Shown piece after piece: positions 1-7,564 of a stretch of DNA of 8,583 nt (positions are counted from its first letter, which is position 1; every line of letters begins with the position of its first letter). The stretch spans positions 1 to 8,583 of the forward strand of contig QNAY01000038.1 in assembly GCA_003645605.1 (NCBI GenBank). Reading direction: 5' to 3'. The translations under genes were made by a program, and so were the position numbers. The notes below the pieces were generated by a model, which was not told where the DNA came from, ran no database searches, and saw only the letters and a program-made list of their open reading frames with translations. Source of the stretch: Thermodesulfobacteriota bacterium. GTDB lineage: Bacteria > Desulfobacterota > Dissulfuribacteria > Dissulfuribacterales > UBA3076.

Positions 1-103
1 AAGCGTTTACAGGGTGCCGCAGATGCGAGGCGACGGGTACGCAGACGTACTCCCTGTACTTCAAGTACCCGGCAACAAAGCAGATGCGGTGCCATGTGAA
101 CGC
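1..103. repeat. Palindromic repeat element, copy 1
   Basis: This 103-bp unit is identical base for base to the unit at 119-221. Its two halves form an imperfect inverted repeat. Near the centre GGGTAC (35-40) faces GTACCC (65-70), and GACGTAC (44-50) faces GTACTTC (56-62) with one mismatch, leaving a 5-base apex (51-55). The outer arm beginning AAGCGTTTACAGGGTGCCGC pairs with the reverse complement of the right end with a few mismatches. GCAGATGCG also occurs twice in direct orientation (19-27 and 80-88). Position 1 is the window edge, so a few bases of this copy, and possibly more copies, lie outside. I recognise no protein product. The form suggests a REP/MITE-like intergenic element; the family is not identified. 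Confidence 0.85.
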
Positions 104-116
104 AACCCACCGAATT

Positions 117-225
117 GTAAGCGTTTACAGGGTGCCGCAGATGCGAGGCGACGGGTACGCAGACGTACTCCCTGTACTTCAAGTACCCGGCAACAAAGCA
201 GATGCGGTGCCATGTGAACGCTTAC
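117..225. repeat. Palindromic repeat element, copy 2 (fullest copy)
   Basis: This copy repeats positions 1-103 exactly (as 119-221), after a 15-base spacer at 104-118, giving a 118-bp period. Including flanking bases it starts GTAAGCG (117-123) and ends CGCTTAC (219-225), which are exact reverse complements. The outermost 22 bases on each side match as an inverted repeat at about 18 positions. The first copy lacks the closing TTAC, because its right end runs into AACCCACC. The right end lies one base from the U-tract of the operon terminator. The whole unit could fold into one long hairpin in single-stranded DNA or RNA. Confidence 0.85.
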
Positions 226-226
226 G

Positions 227-259
227 AAATAAAAAGGGCAAGCTCGCAGCTTACCCTTT
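227..259 (-). terminator. Rho-independent terminator of the atp operon
   Basis: Read on the minus strand, AAAGGGTAAGCT (259-248) pairs with AGCTTGCCCTTT (244-233) around a GCG loop. This gives a 12-bp stem with one T-G wobble, followed by TTTTTATTT. It starts 37 bases after the stop codon of atpC. On the plus strand the stem is followed by GTACAAAACT, so it should act in the minus direction only. Confidence 0.85.
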
Positions 260-296
260 GTACAAAACTATGTCATGAAATTGAGGTCCTACTAAT

Positions 297-707
297 CTAG
301 TGACCCGCTATCTGGATCCTTGTAAGCGCCCTTGCCATGGCTGCCTGTGCACGCGCAAGATCAATTTCTTCCTTTCGTGTCACAGCCTCCTGCAATCTGC
401 GCTCAGCTCTCTCCTTGGCCTTGAGAGCCCTTTCAATATCAATTTCCGTGCCTATCTCAGCGCTTTCAGCCAGCACGGTCATCCTGTTGTTCGACACATC
501 GCAAAAACCACCGCTTAAAGCAATGCTGACCGTATTTCCTTCATTAAGATAATGCATCTCGCCTATCTTAAGAGTGGCCAACAAAGGCGAGTGATTTGCC
601 ATCGCGCCGAACACACCATCCGCACCGGGCGCAGTAGCCAGCTCAACCTCCTCACTCACCAACAACTTCGACGGCGTCACTACTTCCAGAAGTATCTTAT
701 TTGCCAT
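297..707 (-). CDS. atpC: F1Fo ATP synthase subunit epsilon
   Basis: The product is 136 residues, the usual length for epsilon, the small central-stalk subunit that binds gamma and the c-ring and can inhibit ATP hydrolysis. Residues 1 to about 85 form the N-terminal beta-sandwich (TPSKLLVSEEVE, then NHSPLLATLKIGEM). Residues from about 88 to 136 form the alpha-helical hairpin. The helical part contains two I-D-x-x-R-A motifs, at 89-94 and 115-120. The first matches the ATP-binding motif of Bacillus-type epsilon; whether ATP is bound here is inference. The usual loop segment LPGH reads MANH. The ATG is preceded by AGGGAAAA a few bases upstream. It is the last gene of the operon, 104 bases after atpD, and is followed by the terminator. 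Confidence 0.96.
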   Translation of the reverse strand: MANKILLEVVTPSKLLVSEEVELATAPGADGVFGAMANHSPLLATLKIGEMHYLNEGNTVSIALSGGFCDVSNNRMTVLAESAEIGTEIDIERALKAKERAERRLQEAVTRKEEIDLARAQAAMARALTRIQIAGH

Positions 708-721
708 TTACTTTTCCCTAG

Positions 722-758
722 ACCCGCATCCGTGACTTCACAACCATCCAGAGCGGGT
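722..758 (-). other. Inverted repeat in the atpD-atpC gap
   Basis: ACCCGC (722-727) and GCGGGT (753-758) are exact reverse complements separated by 25 bases, and the interval contains the smaller inverted repeat GTGACTTCAC (732-741). It lies between the stem-loop at 780-808 and the atpC ribosome binding site. The long loop makes it a weaker structure than its neighbour. It has no following U-tract, so it is not a terminator. Confidence 0.45.
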
Positions 759-779
759 TATTCGCTGTACGATACTATT

Positions 780-808
780 ACTCTTCGGCCTCTATTGGCC
801 GACAGAGT
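780..808 (-). other. Stem-loop immediately after the atpD stop codon
   Basis: On the minus strand TCGGCC (802-797) pairs exactly with GGCCGA (790-785) around a 6-base loop. The stem is extended by ACTC/GAGT (808-805 with 783-780) across a small internal loop. It starts three bases past the atpD stop. No U-run follows, so a terminator is unlikely. A role in mRNA processing, 3'-end protection or lowering epsilon expression is inference. Confidence 0.6.
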
Positions 809-811
809 CAT

Positions 812-2233
<1,422 letters not shown>

Positions 2234-2252
2234 TTATCTTCCTACCTCCCGA

Positions 2253-2271
2253 GACGCCTTAATCAGGCGCC
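2253..2271 (-). other. Small stem-loop in the atpG-atpD gap
   Basis: On the minus strand GGCGCCT (2271-2265) pairs with AGGCGTC (2259-2253) around the loop GATTA, seven pairs including one G-U wobble. It sits just upstream of the atpD Shine-Dalgarno (GGAGG at 2249-2245), in a 70-base gap. No U-tract follows. Confidence 0.45.
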
Positions 2272-2303
2272 GAATATTTTTCTCTAACGGTCCACATCAC
2301 CCT

Positions 2304-3188
2304 CTACTTGAGGGCCTCGGCTCCGCCAACGATATCCATAAGCTCCGCGGTAATTGCACTCTGCCTAGCCTTGTTGAAGACCATAGTAAGATCTTCGACC
2401 ATATCCTTACATGCACGGGTAGCATTGTCCATTGCCGTCATACGGGCTGCCTGCTCGCTCGCCCCGGTTTCCAGCATGGCATGCATAATTTGTACATTCA
2501 CGAACATAGGTAACAAATGATTAAGTATTTCTTCAGGATCAGGCTCATAGGTATATGTAGCCTTCGGGCCTTCAGCCACTTCCCCTTCAGCCTCTTCAAG
2601 GCCTTCCGTGCTGATCGGCAGGAGGCGGTTCATGGTGGGACGCTGCACCCCCACGTTTATAAAACGTCCGTAAACCAACTGGACCTCATCCACCCTTTCC
2701 TCCAGAAACAGATTAATGACCTCCTGGCCCACCTGCCTTGCGTTGAACATCTGGATCTTGTCCATAATGCCCACACTGCTGTGCAGTGTCTCGAACGGGC
2801 TCTTCTTAAAAAAGGCATTACCTTTCTTCCCCACACAGGCGAGGCAACCTTCGCGGCCCTCTTCCTGTTGGGATTGGAGGAATTTTTCAGCAGCCTTGTG
2901 AATGTTGGCATTAAAGGACCCGCACAACCCCCTGTCGGAAGTCACGACTATCAACATGACCTTCTTTACAGGCCTAGCCGCCATGAGCGGAAAAGCATCC
3001 GGGTTAATACCGGCACCTGCCAACTCCCCCATGACTCCGGAGAATTTCTCGGCATAAGGACGGAAGTCCTCCATACGCTGCTGAGCGCCGCGCAGTTTCG
3101 CCGCAGCCACCATATTCATGGCCTGGGTAATCTGCGCTGTCTTTTTTATACCTACTATCTTAAGCTGTATATCTTTCAGTGACGCCAT
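2304..3188 (-). CDS. atpG: F1Fo ATP synthase subunit gamma (central rotor)
   Basis: The product is 294 residues, the standard length for gamma, the coiled-coil shaft that rotates inside alpha3beta3. The N-terminal helix MASLKDIQLKIVGIKKTAQITQAMNMVAAAKLR and the C-terminal helix (about 240-294, with MTAMDNATRACKDM and ARQSAITAEL) form the coiled coil and are strongly conserved. The central Rossmann-like domain contains TSDRGLCGSFN (83-93). An acidic insertion (about 195-208) lies before the C-terminal part. Cys115 and Cys118 form a CxxC in the strand before GKKGNAFF; this is not the site of the chloroplast gamma disulfide. The ATG is preceded by AAGGGGG and starts 23 bases after atpA. Confidence 0.97.
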   Translation of the reverse strand: MASLKDIQLKIVGIKKTAQITQAMNMVAAAKLRGAQQRMEDFRPYAEKFSGVMGELAGAGINPDAFPLMAARPVKKVMLIVVTSDRGLCGSFNANIHKAAEKFLQSQQEEGREGCLACVGKKGNAFFKKSPFETLHSSVGIMDKIQMFNARQVGQEVINLFLEERVDEVQLVYGRFINVGVQRPTMNRLLPISTEGLEEAEGEVAEGPKATYTYEPDPEEILNHLLPMFVNVQIMHAMLETGASEQAARMTAMDNATRACKDMVEDLTMVFNKARQSAITAELMDIVGGAEALK

Positions 3189-3211
3189 TTAATAGCAGCC
3201 CCCTTCGCTTC

Positions 3212-4735
3212 TTAAAGATTACGGTTAGCCTTGAACTCCGTGACAAAACCACTGATCGCCGAACTCATCTTCTTATCAAGACTGTCGTCTATAGCTTCCT
3301 TCTCCTTGAGGTCGCTAAAGATATCAGGATGCTTATTGCTGACAAATTCATAGAGTTCTTTCTCAAAATCTCCAAGTACATTAACCGGCAGCTCGTCCAG
3401 ATGCCCTTTTGTGCCGGCATAGAGGATGGTTACCTGTTTTTCCATTGGAAGAGGCACATACTGTGGCTGCTTCAGGATCTCGACCAGACGTTCACCGCGT
3501 GTCAACTGGGCCTGTGTGGCCTTGTCCAGATCACTGCCGAACTGGGCAAAAGCAGCAAGCTCACGGTACTGAGCCAAATCAAGCCTCAGGGTACCTGCGA
3601 CCTGCTTCATGGCCTTTACCTGGGCCGCACCGCCGACCCTGGACACTGACAGACCGACGTTGATAGCCGGACGGACACCGGCAAAGAAGAGCGCCGGCTC
3701 CAGGTAGACCTGACCGTCCGTAATAGAAATCACGTTCGTTGGGATATATGCAGACACGTCACCCTGCTGGGTCTCAATGATAGGCAGGGCCGTAAGGCTG
3801 CCTGCGCCCAATTCGTCGTTCTGCTTGGAGGCCCTTTCCAGAAGCCTTGAGTGGTTGTAGAAAATATCACCAGGATATGCTTCACGTCCCGGAGGACGCC
3901 TCAGCAGCAATGAAAGCTCACGGTAAGATACCGCCTGCTTTGACAAGTCATCATAGAGAATAAGGGCATGTTTCCCCCGGTCGCGGAAGTATTCGCCCAT
4001 AGCGCAACCGGAGAATGCAGCTATATATTGGAGCGATGCAGGCTCACTGGCGCTTGCAGCGACGATAGTAGTATACTCCATTGCCCCGTGACGGCGCAGG
4101 GCCTCGGCAACCAGGGCCACCGTAGCCTGCTTCTGCCCGCAGGCAACATATATGCAGTACACATCTGTTTCTTTCTGTGCGATAATTGCGTCCACGCAAA
4201 TGGCCGTCTTCCCAATCTGGCGGTCGCCAATAATAAGTTCACGCTGGCCTTTGCCCACAGGCGTCATGGCGTCAACTGCTTTTAGACCAGTATAGCATGG
4301 CTCGTGAACGCCTTTCCTGTCGATCACACCAGGGGCCTTCATCTCAACACGGCTAAAGTCTTTTGCGTCGATCGGACCCTGTCCGTCGATCGGGGCGCCA
4401 AGGGCATCGACGACACGGCCAAGCATGGCATCACCCACAGGCACCTCGGCGATTCTGGCTGTCCTCTTAACCAGGTCACCCTCTTTGATTCCCCTGACGT
4501 CACCCATAACGGCGACACCGACATTGTCCTCTTCAAGGTTCAGGGCAATACCCATAATGCCGCCAGGAAACTCCAAAAGCTCCATGGCCATGCAGTTGCG
4601 TACGCCATAAACACGGGCGACATTATCACCGACCGACAGGACCGTACCTGTCTCTGCCAGATCAATTGTCTTTTCATAGTCCTGAATCTGCTTCTTTATG
4701 ATGTCACTAATTTCTTGCGCTTTTATCTGTGCCAT
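3212..4735 (-). CDS. atpA: F1Fo ATP synthase subunit alpha
   Basis: The product is 507 residues, full length for the regulatory alpha subunit of F1. The N-terminal helix that binds delta (about 1-25) is followed by the beta-barrel (about 26-95). The nucleotide domain has a P-loop GDRQIGKT at 170-177, the Walker B region [17 protein letters not shown] at about 257-273, and [12 protein letters not shown] at 279-290. The arginine finger that reaches into the beta catalytic site is Arg366 in [10 protein letters not shown]. The ATG overlaps the atpH stop codon by one base (TAATG), which favours coupled translation. An AAGGGG sequence lies upstream within the end of atpH. No unusual features were seen. 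Confidence 0.98.
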   Translation of the reverse strand: MAQIKAQEISDIIKKQIQDYEKTIDLAETGTVLSVGDNVARVYGVRNCMAMELLEFPGGIMGIALNLEEDNVGVAVMGDVRGIKEGDLVKRTARIAEVPVGDAMLGRVVDALGAPIDGQGPIDAKDFSRVEMKAPGVIDRKGVHEPCYTGLKAVDAMTPVGKGQRELIIGDRQIGKTAICVDAIIAQKETDVYCIYVACGQKQATVALVAEALRRHGAMEYTTIVAASASEPASLQYIAAFSGCAMGEYFRDRGKHALILYDDLSKQAVSYRELSLLLRRPPGREAYPGDIFYNHSRLLERASKQNDELGAGSLTALPIIETQQGDVSAYIPTNVISITDGQVYLEPALFFAGVRPAINVGLSVSRVGGAAQVKAMKQVAGTLRLDLAQYRELAAFAQFGSDLDKATQAQLTRGERLVEILKQPQYVPLPMEKQVTILYAGTKGHLDELPVNVLGDFEKELYEFVSNKHPDIFSDLKEKEAIDDSLDKKMSSAISGFVTEFKANRNL

Positions 4736-5286
4736 TATCCCAGCTCACCCCTTCCTATGGATTCTCTGATACTTTGTAGCTGGCTCCTGATACTGCCATC
4801 CAGAACCATATCGCCTATATGGGCAACTACACCGCCAACTATGGCGGGATCTTCCTCTATCTGTAAAGTAACCTGTTTGCCGGTGACCTTTGCCAAGACC
4901 TCTGAAAATTTATCCCTCAGATCTGCAGGCAAAGGAACCGCGGAGCGGACCACGGCCCGCACTACTCCGGTCTCTTCATCCATGAACTCCCGGAAACAAC
5001 TCACAATCATCCTCAAGTACTGTATTCTGCCGCGCTCCACCAGAAGCCGCAAAAAAATTGCAAGAGCATCTTCCACCCCTGCCGCCTTGATAATCTCCTC
5101 CAGGACTGTTTGTTTAATGTCAGCCGGAAACACCGGACTCACAAGAGCGGCCTCTACGTCAGGACTTCCTTCCAGAAAGGCGTCTATGTCCTTCAACGCC
5201 TCACCATAGGCCTCTAACTTCCCATCCTCTTTGGCAACGGCAAAGAGGGCCTTAGCATACCTTTTAGCTATGACTGTATTGGTCAA
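4735..5286 (-). CDS. atpH: F1Fo ATP synthase subunit delta
   Basis: The product is 183 residues, the usual length for delta, which joins the peripheral stalk (b'b) to the crown of alpha3beta3. The N-terminal helical bundle starts [14 protein letters not shown], the classic delta opening, and the C-terminal part has the family signature around [20 protein letters not shown] (about 150-170). The start codon is TTG at 5286, overlapping the atpF stop as TTGA. No in-frame ATG occurs until far inside the conserved domain, so TTG is the only start that keeps the conserved N-terminus. This suggests translation depends on ribosomes finishing atpF. Confidence 0.95.
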   Translation of the reverse strand: MTNTVIAKRYAKALFAVAKEDGKLEAYGEALKDIDAFLEGSPDVEAALVSPVFPADIKQTVLEEIIKAAGVEDALAIFLRLLVERGRIQYLRMIVSCFREFMDEETGVVRAVVRSAVPLPADLRDKFSEVLAKVTGKQVTLQIEEDPAIVGGVVAHIGDMVLDGSIRSQLQSIRESIGRGELG

Positions 5287-5996
5287 TTTCTCTGCACCAC
5301 CCTTTCAAGATATTCACTGATGAGACGATGATGATCCTCCTCATTCAGGTTCTTGCGAATTAGATCTTCCGCCATCTTGACGGCCATATCAGCCACTTCG
5401 GTCTGCAGCTCGGTCTTTGCCTTAGCAAGCTCCTGCTGCACATAAAATTCCGCCTGGGCCTTGATGCGCTCTGCAGCCTCATGGGCCTGGGCTATAATCT
5501 TTTCTTTCTCTGACTCGCCTTGTTCAGTGAAACTTTTCAGTATGCGCTTAGCCTGTTCATCCATAGTGGAAAGCTTGGCCTCATACTCTGCATATTTGCG
5601 CTCTGCGTCAGCCCGCTTGGCCTCCAGCTCTTCAAATCCGGCCCGTATTGATTCGGTCCTGCCTTTAAGAGCGCCTGCAATCGGCTTACGCAGAAATTTT
5701 ACAAGAAAAAAAACAAGAATGGAGAAATTAAGGCAATGCCAAATAAAATTCATTACCTGGCTGTGACTCAACCCGTGATGTTCTCCATGACCGACGGCGC
5801 CCTCTTCACCGTGGGATGCCATCTCATGGCCTCCTCCGGTGGCAGTATCGTGGACTGATTCAACACCCGGAGTATCATGCACCGCCCCTTCGTCAGCAGC
5901 CCCTGCCCAACCTCCTATGGTTATCAAAAAGGCCACAAAAGAAAAAGCCACGACCAGAAACCAAGTACCAGTCCAACCCTTCCTCATATTCTTCAT
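5283..5996 (-). CDS. atpF: F1Fo ATP synthase subunit b with N-terminal extension
   Basis: The product is 237 residues, about 70-80 longer than a typical b subunit. Residues 1-33 look like a signal peptide or extra membrane segment: a basic start (KNMRKG), a hydrophobic stretch (about 11-30) and an AGAA cleavage-like site at 31-34. Residues 34-80 are rich in His, Gly and Glu, with eight histidines (40, 49, 57, 62, 70, 73, 74, 78). The true Fo membrane anchor follows at about 82-101, then FLRKPI and a long charged coiled coil to the end, the peripheral-stalk dimerisation region. Extended b subunits of this kind are known in Desulfobacterota. The ATG overlaps the atpF' stop (TAATG) and has GGGGAGGG about seven bases upstream. 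It likely pairs with b' (next gene). Confidence 0.93.
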   Translation of the reverse strand: MKNMRKGWTGTWFLVVAFSFVAFLITIGGWAGAADEGAVHDTPGVESVHDTATGGGHEMASHGEEGAVGHGEHHGLSHSQVMNFIWHCLNFSILVFFLVKFLRKPIAGALKGRTESIRAGFEELEAKRADAERKYAEYEAKLSTMDEQAKRILKSFTEQGESEKEKIIAQAHEAAERIKAQAEFYVQQELAKAKTELQTEVADMAVKMAEDLIRKNLNEEDHHRLISEYLERVVQRN

Positions 5997-6421
5997 TATA
6001 TGGCCCTCCCCAGGAGCTTCTGCGAAATATCCATGGCAAAAGCCTCAACTTTTGCCGTAAGGTCCTTCCTTGCCCCATCGATCTCCGATGTAAGTTCAGC
6101 CATCAACTCCTGCTTCCTGGCATCAGCCTCCTTATTGCTGGCGTCAGTCATTTGATGCTCTTCCTCCCTGGCCTCCTGTTTCAACTTCTCCATTGCCCCT
6201 TGCCCGGTTGAACGAGCTTCAGCCAACTTCGTGTCAAAATCTTTAAGAAGCTGTTCAGCATTACGCTCATATTTATCAACGTCGCTCTGAATAGACGCCA
6301 TCCGGGATGCACGCTCTGCAAGCAATTTACGAATAGGCTTGTAAAGCATACCATTCAGGATAACCAACAGGATCAAATAACCGATAAGTTCTGCAAATAA
6401 TGAATAATCAAGATCAATCAT
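5996..6421 (-). CDS. atpF': F1Fo ATP synthase subunit b' (second b-type stalk subunit)
   Basis: Starting at the ATG at 6421 the product is 141 residues: an N-terminal membrane anchor (about 7-26, with LFAELIGYLILLVILNGMLY), then KPIRKLLAERASRM and a long charged coiled coil. This is the layout of b/b' subunits, which form the peripheral stalk holding F1 against Fo. It lacks the signal-like extension of the adjacent b gene. An upstream in-frame ATG at 6454 would add 11 residues (MLGLRGGRKQK), but the ATG at 6421 has AAGGA eight bases upstream and gives the usual family N-terminus, so I prefer it. It is the first gene of the atp operon. Assignment as b' rather than b rests on position and on the pairing with atpF. 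Confidence 0.92.
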   Translation of the reverse strand: MIDLDYSLFAELIGYLILLVILNGMLYKPIRKLLAERASRMASIQSDVDKYERNAEQLLKDFDTKLAEARSTGQGAMEKLKQEAREEEHQMTDASNKEADARKQELMAELTSEIDGARKDLTAKVEAFAMDISQKLLGRAI

Positions 6422-6429
6422 TTTTTGTT

Positions 6430-6446
6430 TCCTTCCCCCCCGAAGG
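6430..6446 (-). promoter_or_regulatory. Hairpin containing the atpF' Shine-Dalgarno
   Basis: On the minus strand CCTTC (6446-6442) is followed by six G and then GAAGG (6435-6431), giving a 5-bp stem with a G-only loop. The Shine-Dalgarno AAGGA (6434-6430) lies in the 3' arm, eight bases from the preferred ATG. Pairing would hide it, so translation of the first atp gene could depend on this structure. The run of seven G (6441-6435) is seen directly; regulation is inference. Confidence 0.5.
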
Positions 6447-6512
6447 CCCAACATCTAATAAAAAGAGTAGCTTAGACCGAATGAACCCCCATTCAGAATT
6501 AACTTCAAACTG

Positions 6513-6541
6513 CTTTTACATTATTTGAATAATCCTGTCAA
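6513..6541 (-). promoter_or_regulatory. Candidate sigma70 promoter of the atp operon
   Basis: On the minus strand a perfect TTGACA (6541-6536) is followed after 17 bases by TAAAAG (6518-6513), which matches the -10 consensus at four of six positions. The spacer contains ATTATT-CA-AATAAT, an AT-rich inverted repeat. It lies in the 133-base gap between queE and atpF', predicting a leader of about 85 bases. A short inverted repeat GAATG/CATTC (6494-6479) lies in that leader. No terminator is evident after queE, so read-through from the upstream cluster is also possible. Confidence 0.5.
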
Positions 6542-6554
6542 CGCCTTTTACCAA

Positions 6555-7202
6555 TCAAGCACCCCTTTTTTCTCCCCAAAGAATTTTATGCAACTGGATC
6601 TGGAACCTCACGGAAAGCCTGTCTGCTATAATCCATTCAGCCAATTGAAAAGGGACCGGCCCTCCCCATGCAGGAGAAAACAGAACTTCCGTGTAACATG
6701 AAAGGCACAGCCTGACAACCTCCTCCCTTGCCCACTCATAATCCTCCCTATCTGTTATCACAAACTTGAGTTGATCCCCTTGATTCAGCCAACCAAGATT
6801 CGCTTCAAGAAAAAATTTTTCCATACCGCTCCCGGGGGTCTTTCGATCAACTATTTTAATAACCTCCATAGGGACATTCCCAAGGGCCAGACTCCCGTTA
6901 GTCTCCAGAAGCACCTTGGCGCCTTCATTCAGCAGGGCCTCAAGCAATGTGAGCGTTTCTGCCTGTAAAAGGGGTTCTCCCCCGGTAACCTGCACAAGGC
7001 CAATCCTGCTCTTCCGCCATTCCTCAACAAGACCCGGGATATCCCTCTTTTCTCCTTTATTATAAGCATATCTTGTGTCACAATAGGTACACCTGAGATT
7101 ACAGCCTGCCAGACGAATAAAAAAACAGGGCCATCCGACCCATGCGCCCTCTCCCTGAAGACTCAGAAAGGTCTCGGAAACAGATAATCTCAGTCCTCCC
7201 AA
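6555..7202 (-). CDS. queE: 7-carboxy-7-deazaguanine synthase (radical SAM)
   Basis: QueE converts 6-carboxy-5,6,7,8-tetrahydropterin to 7-carboxy-7-deazaguanine, a committed step to preQ0 and queuosine in tRNA. The product is about 215 residues, typical for the family. The substrate-binding SLQGEG is at 14-19. The CxxxCxxC iron-sulfur motif is CNLRCTYC (Cys34, Cys38, Cys41), with the family-style short spacing to the N-terminus. The radical SAM GGEP is at 74-77 and LETNG at 98-102. The C-terminal QLHKILWG is also typical. The proposed start is TTG at 7202, 13 bases inside queD. No ATG is in frame before the conserved motifs, and the N-terminus LRLSVSETF fits the family, so the exact start codon is uncertain. 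Confidence 0.93.
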   Translation of the reverse strand: MGGLRLSVSETFLSLQGEGAWVGWPCFFIRLAGCNLRCTYCDTRYAYNKGEKRDIPGLVEEWRKSRIGLVQVTGGEPLLQAETLTLLEALLNEGAKVLLETNGSLALGNVPMEVIKIVDRKTPGSGMEKFFLEANLGWLNQGDQLKFVITDREDYEWAREEVVRLCLSCYTEVLFSPAWGGPVPFQLAEWIIADRLSVRFQIQLHKILWGEKRGA

Positions 7203-7564
7203 TATGTGACCCCGGTTTTGGATGTCTCGCAGACAGAGACTCTTGCCAACTCTATCTCGCTAAAAGGCTTGAGATCTTCCTTGACACGGCTGTAGATATA
7301 CTCCGCCAACCTTTCTGATGAGGGATTTTTGTCCTTGAACCGGGGATGATCGTTTAAATTGGTATGGTCCAGTTCAGACAATACTCCGGCCACGGCCTTT
7401 TTAAGGTCCCGAAAATCAATACCCACGTCTATTTTATTCAACTTTTCAGCCCTGACCACGACCTCTACATCCCAATTGTGGCCGTGAAGATGTTCACAGT
7501 TTCCGGGATAGTTTCGGAGGTAATGAGCAGCTGAAAAATGTGTCCTGATAAATATATCAAACAT
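7190..7564 (-). CDS. queD: 6-carboxytetrahydropterin synthase QueD
   Basis: QueD turns dihydroneopterin triphosphate into 6-carboxytetrahydropterin, the substrate of QueE encoded next to it. The product is 124 residues, normal for this PTPS-like fold. Zinc ligands are visible as His14 (FSAAHYL) and His27/His29 in CEHLHGHNW, with the catalytic Cys23 just before. DHTNLND (66-72) carries the conserved Asp-His pair, and CETSKTGVTY (112-121) carries the conserved Glu that binds the pterin. The ATG at 7564 overlaps the end of yggS by eight bases. QueC and the GTP cyclohydrolase that complete the route are not in the window. Confidence 0.94.
   Translation of the reverse strand: MFDIFIRTHFSAAHYLRNYPGNCEHLHGHNWDVEVVVRAEKLNKIDVGIDFRDLKKAVAGVLSELDHTNLNDHPRFKDKNPSSERLAEYIYSRVKEDLKPFSEIELARVSVCETSKTGVTYWED

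Noticed and set aside
1..225. CRISPR array
   Set aside because: The repeat unit is 103 bp with a single 15-base spacer and a full-length palindrome, unlike 23-50 bp repeats with spacers of similar length. No cas genes are present.
14..278. Short plus-strand open frames across the repeats
   Set aside because: They are translations of the palindromic repeat read in two frames, with near-identical peptides from each copy and no binding site or family resemblance.
2253..2271. Terminator between atpG and atpD
   Set aside because: The stem is short and is followed by TCGGGAGG rather than a U-run, and the genes on both sides belong to one operon.
2517..3182. A 221-codon plus-strand open frame
   Set aside because: It is fully antisense to atpG, whose conserved protein explains the region.
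4304..5209. A 301-codon plus-strand open frame
   Set aside because: It lies antisense to the well-conserved atpA and atpH genes and has no recognisable domain, so it is a shadow of their codon pattern.
6422..6554. atpE or atpB hidden near atpF'
   Set aside because: The gap is only 133 bases and no frame shows the c-subunit hairpin or a-subunit helices, so these subunits must be encoded elsewhere.
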